NCBI GenBank assembly: GCA_947464185.1
Contig: CANHVY010000006.1
Coordinates: forward strand, 37,033 to 101,032
From: Burkholderiales bacterium
GTDB lineage: Bacteria; Pseudomonadota; Gammaproteobacteria; Burkholderiales; Burkholderiaceae_C
Reading direction: 5' to 3'
DNA length: 64,000 bases
Part shown: one piece after another, positions 9,845 through 18,452 of the stretch
How the letters are laid out: the number at the start of each line of letters is the position of its first letter
Position numbering within the stretch: the first letter of the stretch is position 1
Made by a program: the position numbers and the translations under genes
Notes under the pieces: model-generated
The model's input: the letters and a program-made list of their open reading frames with translations, nothing else
The model's database searches: none
What the model was told of the DNA's origin: nothing

Positions 9845-10249
9845 GAAGTACTCCAGTTCGATGAAGGCAGGCCGCGGCCGGGCCGCCGTTCGGCCGGAGC
9901 GCATTGTGCGGTGTTGGCAGGCGTGGGGTCGCGACCGGCCAGGCCCGGTTCAGGAAGACGCCGCCCGCGCCGAGCTGCCGCGCCGCCACGGCAGCACCCC
10001 CATGCCGCCGCCGCGGCTGCCAGCACCTTGCCGGCGCCCACCCACTCGGCTTACAGCCCCAGGCCGAGCAGCCATTGATGGGGGAGCTTACGGGGGCAGG
10101 TCACCAGGTCACCAAGAACGCAAGCACGGCCAGCAGGTGCGCGCGCACGCCACCGCCCTTGCTGTCTGCGCGGCGCGCGCGGTGCGTTGATGGGACGTCC
10201 GGCCGCAGCAGGTCACGTCACGTCAGCGGCAGTTCCGACTGGCCTTGGG

Positions 10250-11371
10250 CTATTTGGGTTCAAGGCACAGGATCATTTCATCGGCGCTCAGTCGTGCAAG
10301 CCGTGGGCCGTGCTTTTTTGATGCGGGCCCACCCAGGGTGCTAAACACACTGGTCACGCTCTGCGTCTTGACCTTAAAGAGCTTGGACGCGGCGCTCTTG
10401 ATCATGCTGGCGTCGATGCCGTTTGAGCATTCATGGTCCGGAAAAGTAATGATTGCTGACACGTCGCGCTGAGCCAGCGATGCCAGCAGTTCTTTGATCG
10501 CGGGTAGAGATGTAGTTTTCTGGCTGTACCGCGAACTAGGCCGTTCATTCAACGGTGGGTAGCGGCCAACGCCGAAAACGGGGCTTGTGACCCCTGCCGC
10601 GATTGCTTCGAGCACATGATAGAAGCGGCTGTACTGGACGGCAGAGTACGGAGGGTCGATGAAGGCTAGATCGCCAGGCCTAAGCTGTAAGGCGATCTGG
10701 TTGGCATCGCCAACATGAGCTTCTCCGGCCACCTGCGCATGGAGTGGGGTGATCTGACCAAGCGCCGCCTGAACGTCGGCGCACAGATCGCGGTGCCAAC
10801 TAATCTGCAGGTACTTGAGCGCCGTATCTGTGGGCTGAAATGGCTGTGCTGTATGACCAGGGGATGCTGCGCATTTGCTCGCTGCTATCACAAGCGCGGC
10901 AAGGCAAATTTCCCGCTCGGGAGAACTTGCGGGAACGGTGTCTCGAAGCGCTTGAATCCATGCTGCCTGAACGGGACTGTAGTAGTGCCCAGCATAGGCA
11001 TAGACCAGGCTACTCTTGTCAAACTGGTTTGACCAGTTTCGAGCCTCTTTGACGAATGAGGCGTCAATGTCGCTGGGCGCCAGCGCACCGAAGGCGTCGA
11101 AACGCGATGTCGCCGGGCGCAGCCAGTCGTTCCAGAGTTCGACGGGATCAGCAGCGCTGTCTCGCTGGATTACGGCCCCAGCAAGAACTGCGCTGTAGCG
11201 TTGCAGATCAAACGCCCAAGTCTCGATCCGATAGCGTTCTGCCACGTGCCAAGCAACTGAAGCAGAGCCCGTGAAGAGGTCAATGAATCGCTTGTGTCGA
11301 CCAACCATCCCATTCAGCGCTTCACCCAGACCGTTGCCGAGCATTGCTCGCTTCGAGCCCATGTATTTCAA
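10250..11371 (-). CDS. D12-class (Dam-like) DNA N6-adenine methyltransferase
   Basis: MKYMGSKRAMLGNGLGEAL...FIDLFTGSASVAWHVAER (motif I) ... DLAFIDPPYSAVQYSRFYHVLEAI (DPPY motif IV); start overlaps stop of upstream gene. Confidence 0.85.
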   Translation of the reverse strand: MKYMGSKRAMLGNGLGEALNGMVGRHKRFIDLFTGSASVAWHVAERYRIETWAFDLQRYSAVLAGAVIQRDSAADPVELWNDWLRPATSRFDAFGALAPSDIDASFVKEARNWSNQFDKSSLVYAYAGHYYSPVQAAWIQALRDTVPASSPEREICLAALVIAASKCAASPGHTAQPFQPTDTALKYLQISWHRDLCADVQAALGQITPLHAQVAGEAHVGDANQIALQLRPGDLAFIDPPYSAVQYSRFYHVLEAIAAGVTSPVFGVGRYPPLNERPSSRYSQKTTSLPAIKELLASLAQRDVSAIITFPDHECSNGIDASMIKSAASKLFKVKTQSVTSVFSTLGGPASKKHGPRLARLSADEMILCLEPK

Positions 11372-12666
11372 AGACTAGTGCTCCAAGCAAGTAGCGCGTC
11401 AGCTCTTGACAGCAAGTGGGTATCCATGCTGCGCGTGGAGGTCGAATGCAGCTGAAACGGCAACGGCGTTGGCGGACCTTCTAGCTGACTCAGGTGCTCG
11501 AAGTCCATCCATTTCTCCTCAGGTCGTGTCCCGGAGTCGGGGTCGAAGAGCCCGGCGTGTGCGAGCCAGTCTTTGAGCCAATCTCTTGCAGGAGTCTTTG
11601 GGTGGTTGGCCAGCGCACTGTTGGGCATCAGTGTCGCCAAACGAAGCAAGAAAAACGCGCGCGCGATCATGTTTGCGGGCTTTAGATCGCTGGCAAACGC
11701 AAGCTGAAAAATCGGAGAAGGCAATGTGCCCTCATCGAAGAAGGCGGTCAGTAGTGTGCGGGGCGTGCCCGTGACTCTTTCTAGGTCCTTTACGAGGCGT
11801 TGTCGCCAAGTGGCGCGGGCAGCGTCGTCAACCGCAACCTCGTCGTCATTCAGCTCCGCATCAACGAGGTACCTGACAAGCTCTTGCTCGAAACGTAGGC
11901 CAAAGCCGGTTGGCTCTGCCAGGGCCCACAGATCACGCACGAACTCGAAATCCGACACCTGCATCGACTGAAGAGGGACCCTTGCTGTCGGCGTCTCGTA
12001 GCTTGCTTGATTTCTCGCCGTGTGCTCGTTCCCCATCGCAAGATCAAGCGCCCAGCGATTCAACGTCGTGTTCGCTGCGATTCGGCCAACGGATGCCTTG
12101 AGATCCCCAATCGTTACGGACGGCAGGATCTTCAGTTGCCCGAGCAATAGCCCTTCGGCGGACGGCGTCTTGGCCCAAGCCTCCCAAAGTTTCCAGACCA
12201 CTTCGTGCGTCCGCATGGTTCGCCAAGACGGCACTTTCGACGTCCCTCCGCGCTCCAAATAGCTGTTGTCTCGGTTGCTGACGCGCATGCCATGAGAGGA
12301 GAGGAGCGATATGGCTGCTCTCAGCTCGCCGTAGTAGGCGAAATGAATCGCTTGGGCTGGGGCGTTGCCGAGCATCGATGCAAGCGCAGCGGACAGAAAG
12401 CGCCATCCCTCTGTCAAATGCACGAGCGCATCAACGGCGAGAGCCGCTGGGGTCGTTGGCGGCTCGGTTGCTGGCAGCAGAGGAGCACCAAAGGGCTGCG
12501 CGGCTCGGCTAAAGCCGGCGTAGCTGCTCTGTATCAGGCCTGGGTCGCACAGGTCGATCGGGATCAGGCTTGCTGGCACCAATGGCCTAGTCGGAGGCGC
12601 ATTGCGATGTCGGCGGTTCTGAGGCTGGTTTCGTTGCGCATGGCTGCGGCGATGGCGGTTACTCAT
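11368..12666 (-). CDS. Uncharacterised 432-aa protein in DGQHR/methyltransferase operon
   Basis: Complete ORF overlapping both neighbours by 4-8 bp; helical stretch ALVHLTEGWRFLSAALASMLGNAPAQAIHFAYYGELRAAISLLSSHGM; no family recognised with confidence. Confidence 0.85.
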   Translation of the reverse strand: MSNRHRRSHAQRNQPQNRRHRNAPPTRPLVPASLIPIDLCDPGLIQSSYAGFSRAAQPFGAPLLPATEPPTTPAALAVDALVHLTEGWRFLSAALASMLGNAPAQAIHFAYYGELRAAISLLSSHGMRVSNRDNSYLERGGTSKVPSWRTMRTHEVVWKLWEAWAKTPSAEGLLLGQLKILPSVTIGDLKASVGRIAANTTLNRWALDLAMGNEHTARNQASYETPTARVPLQSMQVSDFEFVRDLWALAEPTGFGLRFEQELVRYLVDAELNDDEVAVDDAARATWRQRLVKDLERVTGTPRTLLTAFFDEGTLPSPIFQLAFASDLKPANMIARAFFLLRLATLMPNSALANHPKTPARDWLKDWLAHAGLFDPDSGTRPEEKWMDFEHLSQLEGPPTPLPFQLHSTSTRSMDTHLLSRADALLAWSTSL

Positions 12667-14206
12667 TGCCCCAGCCCAGAATTGCCAGTGCCCGCGAAGC
12701 GGCCTCGCTGACGTGCTCGTTCTTTGACTTCGAGGCCGCAGTCAAGGCAGCCTTGTTTAGCGCCTTGTAGCCACTGCTGCCACGATACTGACCCTGCATG
12801 ACCTTGTCTTGCTCGGCCATGCCGGGAGCGGCGCTGGTTCTCCAGTCGACGTCGTCGACCAATGCGGTCGCCACCGCATGAACAAAAGTTGTCAGATTTC
12901 GATTCGATTCCAACTGCTTCAGAGCCTTTCCAACGAGTTCATCGTTGGGCTCAGATTCATCCTCGGATCCTTCGATCTCCAGCAGCCCTACCTTGTCATA
13001 AACCAACTGCGCTAGGGAGTTGTACGCAAAGCTGACCGCGCGGAAGCCCTGGTCAGTAGCCAGCAGAGTAAAGGGGCCTGCAAATGCGTAAGTCGCTGCA
13101 TCTTCCCCTGACTTGCCTGCGCTTGCGGCAAGCGCAAGCTTCCATGGCGCCTTCGAGGCGGCCGTAGCTGTACGCATTGCGCTCCAGCACAATATCAAAA
13201 ACGCCGCTTGCTCCGGGCGTCTCCAGCGGATGATGTAGCGGGCTCCGTTCTTGTCGATGGAGCCAAATAGGCCCCCCAACTTAGTGATGTCTTCCGGGTC
13301 GGCCCCTGCGTCATTGCCCTTCGCCCAAGTCCGCACGAACGTTGCCATCAGCGAGCGTATCGCTGCAGCATTTGAAACGTGCCCATCGACCCGCTTGCCG
13401 AAAAGCTCAATGCGTTCCTTCCAAGGGCTGGACGGATTGCGCCAAAGAACTTCGGCCAGCTCTTGCGATCTATGCTCTTGGTAGATCTTGATCGACTCGC
13501 CTCGCTTGAGCCACTCTTGATCCCGCAGTTCGGGGTACAGATCGAATGCCAAACTCGTATTGATGCGCTTCGGCTCAACGTTGATGACCCAGAAAAGGTA
13601 CGCCTGCCAAGTCAGTGGCAAGTTGTCGAAAATGACGACCGGAACCTCGTAGTCATCGGGCAATGAAATCAGGTCCGTCGCGAGCAGCCGATGCTGCCCG
13701 TCGACAATTTCCAATGGCGGTAGTGCCTGGGCCGGATCAACATCGCCGACTGGGAAGTTCAGCTCGTAATGCTGACCATTAATGGAGATTCTTACGATAT
13801 CGGCGAGCGCGACGGTGCGCTCTCTGCCCTTCCTTGTGCGGATCTCGTTAAGGCCGAGCACGTTGACCAAGATGCTCGTAGGGAGCCACCCTGGATTGAC
13901 CAACTCGGTGTGGGCGGCTGGGTCCAGGCCGCCTTCAGTAGAAAGAGGAAATCCGTACTCAAGATAACGGCCAATTTTTGATAGCCGGTCCTCATCATGC
14001 GTGCGCTGATAGCCAGCAGTCTTGCTGGCTCGACGATCTTCGACGGTTCTTGGCTGAACGCCGCTTAGGGCGCGCAGGGTCTTAAGCGATAGCGAGCCGA
14101 CGTAGAAATGCGTCGGGGGCTTCGGACGATTACCTCCCCAGGTCGCCACGTCCCACGTCTGTAGCCATTGGTTGACTCGAAGTAATGGCCTGATATTTCT
14201 AGTCAT
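12659..14206 (-). CDS. DGQHR-domain protein (DndB/DpdB-like)
   Basis: MTRNIRPLLRVNQWLQTWDVATWGGNRPKPPTHFYVGSLSLKTLRALSGV...ALPPLEIVDGQHRLLATDLISLPDDYEVPVVIFDNLPLTWQAYLFWVINVEPKRINTSLAFDLYP; DGQHR motif followed by NVEPKRIN. Confidence 0.8.
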   Translation of the reverse strand: MTRNIRPLLRVNQWLQTWDVATWGGNRPKPPTHFYVGSLSLKTLRALSGVQPRTVEDRRASKTAGYQRTHDEDRLSKIGRYLEYGFPLSTEGGLDPAAHTELVNPGWLPTSILVNVLGLNEIRTRKGRERTVALADIVRISINGQHYELNFPVGDVDPAQALPPLEIVDGQHRLLATDLISLPDDYEVPVVIFDNLPLTWQAYLFWVINVEPKRINTSLAFDLYPELRDQEWLKRGESIKIYQEHRSQELAEVLWRNPSSPWKERIELFGKRVDGHVSNAAAIRSLMATFVRTWAKGNDAGADPEDITKLGGLFGSIDKNGARYIIRWRRPEQAAFLILCWSAMRTATAASKAPWKLALAASAGKSGEDAATYAFAGPFTLLATDQGFRAVSFAYNSLAQLVYDKVGLLEIEGSEDESEPNDELVGKALKQLESNRNLTTFVHAVATALVDDVDWRTSAAPGMAEQDKVMQGQYRGSSGYKALNKAALTAASKSKNEHVSEAASRALAILGWGNE

Positions 14207-14264
14207 TGGCACTCCCCGTACCTTTCCTACGACGACTCGATCTCCGGAGCGACCCTTAGACCGA

Positions 14265-14585
14265 GAACTACCGTTCCGCCTTGGCAGAAAGACCCGCCTG
14301 ACGCGCTGCCTTGGACGCCCGATAGCCGCCGCCGCACCATTACCACCCGGGCCCAAGCTCCGACAACCGCCAAAGTGTAGTCAAGCGGATCTTTGGCCTC
14401 GTGGAACGCCTTGGCATCGTCAACGATGGGCATGAGGTCCGCCACGATGCCCACCAGCGCACTCTTGAGCGCGTCTTCCAGGCTGCCGCCCTTGATGGCC
14501 GCGCTCGTCAATGCGCGGCCCGTGGCGTTGATGAGGTGGTAGGTGAGCTTCTCTGAGAAGGCAGGCAAAACCTGCAGCGCGGACC
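14265..14585 (-). pseudogene. Decayed C-terminal fragment of a filamentous-haemagglutinin/polymorphic-toxin-like protein (DUF637/pre-toxin-like region)
   Basis: Minus-frame LQVLPAFSEKLTYHLINATGRALTSAAIKGGSLEDALKSALVGIVADLMPIVDDAKAFHEAKDPLDYTLAVVGA, then coding potential shifts frame (YRASKAARQAGLSAKAER*); no start and no complete ORF of its own. Confidence 0.5.
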
Positions 14586-14682
14586 CCCCTCTTTCGTTCG
14601 GTAGCATTCGCAACCTTTCAACCCTGGGCCGATCCCATTCCCTGCTGTGGCGCACGGTGGTGCGGGCGGCGGTCTCCTCATC

Positions 14683-15561
14683 ATGCGCATTGCCACCTAC
14701 CAATTCCAGGGCCAGCGCCACGTCGGCCTGGTCGACGCCTTGGCCCGCACCGTCACGCCCCTGGCTTTGTCGGCGGCAGAAGCCGCACGCGGCGCCCTGC
14801 CGCTGGTGGAGCGTGCCGCCCGCGGTGAGGCCCTGCCCGGTGCTGCCGGCGCGGCCGTGCCGCTGGACGCGGTGACGCTGGAGTCGCCCATCCCGCTGCC
14901 GCGCCGCAACGTGTGGTGCGTGGGGCGCAATTACCACGCCCACGCCAAGGAACTGCGCGAGACGGTCTTCAAGAACAGCAACGCCGACCCGCAGGCCTGG
15001 CCCATCGTCTTCACCAAGGTGCCCGAGTGCGTGGTGGCCACCGGCACCGACGTGCGCCTGCCAGGGGCCGCCGTGTCCAGCCAGATCGACTACGAGGCCG
15101 AGCTGGCCATCATCATCGGCAAAGGGGGCCGCAACATCTCCAAGGCCGAGGCGCTGTCGCACGTCTTCGGCTACACCATCGTCAACGATGTGACCGCGCG
15201 CGACGTGCAGATGCGCCACCAGCAGTGGGACCTGGGCAAGAGCTTCGACACCTTCTGCCCCATGGGCCCGTGGATCGTGACGGCCGACGAACTCGACGGC
15301 ACCGACACCCGGGTGCGCTGCTGGGTCAACGGCGACCTGCGCCAGGACGCGCGCACCCAGGACCTGATCTTTGACCTGCCCACGTTGATCGAGACCTGCT
15401 CGCGCGGCATCACCCTGCTGCCGGGCGACATCATCGCCACGGGCACGCCAGCGGGCGTGGGCATGGGCCTGAACCCGCCGTCCTGGCTGAAGCACGGCGA
15501 CACGGTGGTGATCGAGATCGACGGCATCGGCCGGCTCAGCAACCGCTTCGTGGACGCCTGA
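14683..15561 (+). CDS. Fumarylacetoacetate hydrolase family protein
   Basis: NVWCVGRNYHAHAKEL...IDYEAELAIIIGKGGRNISKAEALSHVFGYTIVNDVTARDVQ...GDIIATGTPAGVGMGLNPP. Confidence 0.92.
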   Translation: MRIATYQFQGQRHVGLVDALARTVTPLALSAAEAARGALPLVERAARGEALPGAAGAAVPLDAVTLESPIPLPRRNVWCVGRNYHAHAKELRETVFKNSNADPQAWPIVFTKVPECVVATGTDVRLPGAAVSSQIDYEAELAIIIGKGGRNISKAEALSHVFGYTIVNDVTARDVQMRHQQWDLGKSFDTFCPMGPWIVTADELDGTDTRVRCWVNGDLRQDARTQDLIFDLPTLIETCSRGITLLPGDIIATGTPAGVGMGLNPPSWLKHGDTVVIEIDGIGRLSNRFVDA

Positions 15562-15615
15562 GCGGCGCCGCTGCGACCCACCACGACCAGATCTGACTCC
15601 CCAAGAGAACCCACC

Positions 15616-16602
15616 ATGCAACGACGCCACCTGATCACCGCCGCCGCAGCCACCACGCTGGCCGCCACGTTCGGCGCCCGCCCCGCTGCCGCCCAGAGCG
15701 CTTGGCCGGAAGGACGCAACATCACCATGATCGTGCCCTTCCCGCCGGGGGGCGTGGCCGATACCGTGGCACGCCCGGTGGCCGAGGCCCTGGCGCGCGA
15801 ACTCAAGGCCACCATCGTGGTGGAGAACCGCGCCGGCGCCGGCGGGGGCCTGGGCATCGCCGCGGCTTCGCGTGCGGCGCCCGATGGCTACACGCTCCTG
15901 ATGAGCCTGTCGTCCATCTCCATCCTGCCCGAGGCCGACCTGCTGTTCGGCCGCAAGCCTGCCTTCACGCTGAACCAGTTCCGGCCCATCGCCCGCTTCA
16001 CGGCCGACCCCACCGTGCTGGTGGTGCGCGCCGAAGCCCCGTGGAAGACGCTGGCGGAGTTCGTGGCCGATTCGAAGAAGAAGCCGGGCGGCTACAACTA
16101 CGGCAGTTCCGGCAACTACGGCACCATGCACGTGCCCATGGAGATGCTCAAGGCCAGCGCGGGCTTTCCTGCCAACCACGTGCCCTTCACGGGCGCCGGG
16201 CCGGCGGTGCTGGCCCTGCTGGGCGGGCAGATCGACGCCGTGGCCAGCGGCCCGTCCACCGTGGCGCAGCACATCAGAGCCGGCAAGCTGCGGGCCCTGG
16301 GCCACTGGGGCGACAAGCCGCTGCAGTCGCTGCCCGAAGTGCCCAGCCTCACGCAACTCGGCCAGCCGGTGAGATTCGCGCAGTGGGCCGGCCTGTTCGT
16401 GCCCGCGGGCACGCCGGAAGACATCATCCTGAGGCTGCGCGCCGCTTCCCGCAGGGCCGCGGCCGACCCGGCGGTGGTCGCCACCATCGGCAAGGCCGGC
16501 AGCCCCATCGAGTACCTGGACGCGCCCGAGTTCCAGGCCTACTGGGACGCCGACGCCCGGGCCATGGCCGAGGCGGTCAAGCGCATCGGCAAGGTGGAGT
16601 AG
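15616..16602 (+). CDS. Bug-family substrate-binding protein
   Basis: ITMIVPFPPGGVADTVARPVAEALARELKATIVVENRAGAGGGLGIAAASRAAPDGYTLL. Confidence 0.9.
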   Translation: MQRRHLITAAAATTLAATFGARPAAAQSAWPEGRNITMIVPFPPGGVADTVARPVAEALARELKATIVVENRAGAGGGLGIAAASRAAPDGYTLLMSLSSISILPEADLLFGRKPAFTLNQFRPIARFTADPTVLVVRAEAPWKTLAEFVADSKKKPGGYNYGSSGNYGTMHVPMEMLKASAGFPANHVPFTGAGPAVLALLGGQIDAVASGPSTVAQHIRAGKLRALGHWGDKPLQSLPEVPSLTQLGQPVRFAQWAGLFVPAGTPEDIILRLRAASRRAAADPAVVATIGKAGSPIEYLDAPEFQAYWDADARAMAEAVKRIGKVE

Positions 16603-17397
16603 TCAGTAGCCCTCGGCCGCGCGCTGCGCGGCCTGCTCGATGCGCGGCCAGGTGTTCATGAGGTGCTCGCGCATGGCCTGGGCCATCGCGTCAGCATCGC
16701 GCGCGGCCAGCGCCTGCGCCATGGCCTCGTGCTCGGCCATGGCGGCGCCCCAGTTGTCGGGTACGCTGTTGCCCACATAGCGGATGCGGCGCATGCGCTG
16801 CGCCAGGGTGGCGTGCGTGGCGGACAAGGTTTCGTTGCCGGCCAGCGCCACCACCGCCTCATGGAAGCGCTGGTTGAGCGCAAAGTAGGGCTGCCGCTCG
16901 CGCCGGCGGAAGTGCTCGCGCATCTGCTCGTGCAAGGCAAGCACCGCGTTGATGCGCTCCTGCGGCGCGCCGCAGGCCTCGCGGGCGGCGAACTCCTCCA
17001 GCAGCGCGATGACGCGCAGCATGTCTTGCGCATCCTTGGCGGAGAAGGCGCGGACGATGGCGCCGCGCAGGGGCTGCATCTCCACCAGGCCTTCCGCGGC
17101 CAGCACCTTCAAGGCTTCGCGGATGGGCGTGCGCGACACCCCCAGGTTCGCCGCCAGTTCCAGCTCGGGCACCCGCTCGCCCGGGCGCAACTGGTTCTCG
17201 ACGATCAGGTCGCGCAGCCGGGCGGTGACCTCATCGTGTAGGCGCGGCCGGCTGATGGCCGGCGCGGGCGACAGCGGGGGCGCGACGGCCGGATGCAGGT
17301 CAGCCGGTGGTGCATCGGTGGAATCAACGGCAGGGAAAACCACGATCGGATTCTGCTGGGGTTTCGCTATTCTCGTTCCGTAATTACGGATTACCAA
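16603..17397 (-). CDS. GntR-family (FCD/FadR-type) transcriptional regulator; start may be downstream
   Basis: RLHDEVTARLRDLIVENQLRPGERVPELELAANLGVSRTPIREALKVLAAEGLVEMQPLRGAIVRAF + FCD-like C-terminus. Confidence 0.9.
   Translation of the reverse strand: MVIRNYGTRIAKPQQNPIVVFPAVDSTDAPPADLHPAVAPPLSPAPAISRPRLHDEVTARLRDLIVENQLRPGERVPELELAANLGVSRTPIREALKVLAAEGLVEMQPLRGAIVRAFSAKDAQDMLRVIALLEEFAAREACGAPQERINAVLALHEQMREHFRRRERQPYFALNQRFHEAVVALAGNETLSATHATLAQRMRRIRYVGNSVPDNWGAAMAEHEAMAQALAARDADAMAQAMREHLMNTWPRIEQAAQRAAEGY
17377..17390. promoter_or_regulatory. Perfect 14-bp palindrome TCCGTAATTACGGA, candidate GntR operator
   Basis: Read directly; lies at the GntR gene 5' end, between GntR and the divergent amidohydrolase gene. 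Confidence 0.55.
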
Positions 17398-17488
17398 TCA
17401 CGGGTTTCCCCCATCGGCGCCTGCACCGACCGCCGCCCCTGAAGACTGTCCTGCCGCGCAGCCCCTTTCTGCCCAGCCGTCCATCACC

Positions 17489-18394
17489 ATGGCACGCCGC
17501 ATCGTCGACGCCCACCACCACTTCTGGGACCTGGGCCGCAACCGCCACCCCTGGCTGTGCGACGAGCCACCCATTGCCTTTCGCTATGGCGACTACGCCG
17601 CTCTGCGGCGCAACTACCTCCAGGCCGACTACCTGCGTGACGCGGCGGCCGCTTCGATGGACGTGCAGGGCACGGTCTACGTCGAAACCGAGTGGGACCC
17701 GGCCGACCCGCGCGGCGAGATGCGCTACGTCGAGAGCCTGATAGGCGAGACCGGCCTGCCCACCGTGGCCGTGGCCCACACCCGGCTGGATGCACCCGAG
17801 GCCGCCGAACTCCTGGCCTACCACGCGGCCTTCCCCTTCGTGCGCAGCATCCGCCACAAGCCACGCGCCCACCCGCGCCCTGGGATGGCCGAGCCGGGGG
17901 GCATGACAGACAGTGCCTGGCGGCGCGGCTTCGCGCAACTGGCGCCGCTGGGCCTGCGCTTTGACCTGCAGACGCCCTGGTGGCACATGGGCGAGGCCGC
18001 GGCCCTGGCGCGCGACTTCCCCGACACCACCCTCATCATCAACCACGCCGGCCTGCCGGCGGACCGCAGCGCCGAAGGCCTGGCGGCTTGGCGCACAGCA
18101 ATGGCACAGGTGGCCGGCTGCCCCAACGTGTGCGTGAAGATCTCGGGCATCGGCGTGCCAGGCCAGGTCTGGACGGCCCAGGCCAACGGCGCCATCGTGC
18201 GTCACCTCATCGAGGTCTTTGGCGTGACGCGCTGCATGTTCGCCAGCAATTTCCCGGTGGACAGCTTGTGCGGCAGCTTCGAGGCCATCTTCGGCGGCTT
18301 CGGGGACATCGTGGCGGACCTGTCTGACGACGAGCAGGACGCCCTCTTCCGCCGTAACGCGATCCGCATCTACGACATGGGCTTGGCCGAATGA
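17489..18394 (+). CDS. Amidohydrolase family protein (TIM-barrel, PF04909-like)
   Basis: RIVDAHHHFWDLGRNRHPWL...TLIINHAGLPADRS...CMFASNFPVDSL. Confidence 0.9.
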   Translation: MARRIVDAHHHFWDLGRNRHPWLCDEPPIAFRYGDYAALRRNYLQADYLRDAAAASMDVQGTVYVETEWDPADPRGEMRYVESLIGETGLPTVAVAHTRLDAPEAAELLAYHAAFPFVRSIRHKPRAHPRPGMAEPGGMTDSAWRRGFAQLAPLGLRFDLQTPWWHMGEAAALARDFPDTTLIINHAGLPADRSAEGLAAWRTAMAQVAGCPNVCVKISGIGVPGQVWTAQANGAIVRHLIEVFGVTRCMFASNFPVDSLCGSFEAIFGGFGDIVADLSDDEQDALFRRNAIRIYDMGLAE

Positions 18395-18452
18395 GTGCCC
18401 CTCGCCGCTACGGAGCGCTGATGTCCAAGCACGTGCATGAAGGGAGCGTCGA

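Noticed and set aside
10080-10249. Possible att site or direct repeats (GGTCACCAGGTCACC) at the island's right-hand end
   Set aside because: Short repeat only; no matching copy recognised at the other boundary near 14.6 kb and no integrase found.
9905-10249. Possible decayed gene between the Bug gene and the methyltransferase
   Set aside because: Several short frames but no recognisable motif or consistent reading frame.
14227-16356. 709-aa minus-strand ORF
   Set aside because: Mostly antisense to FAH and Bug genes; only its last ~110 codons carry a credible (remnant toxin) signal, reported separately.
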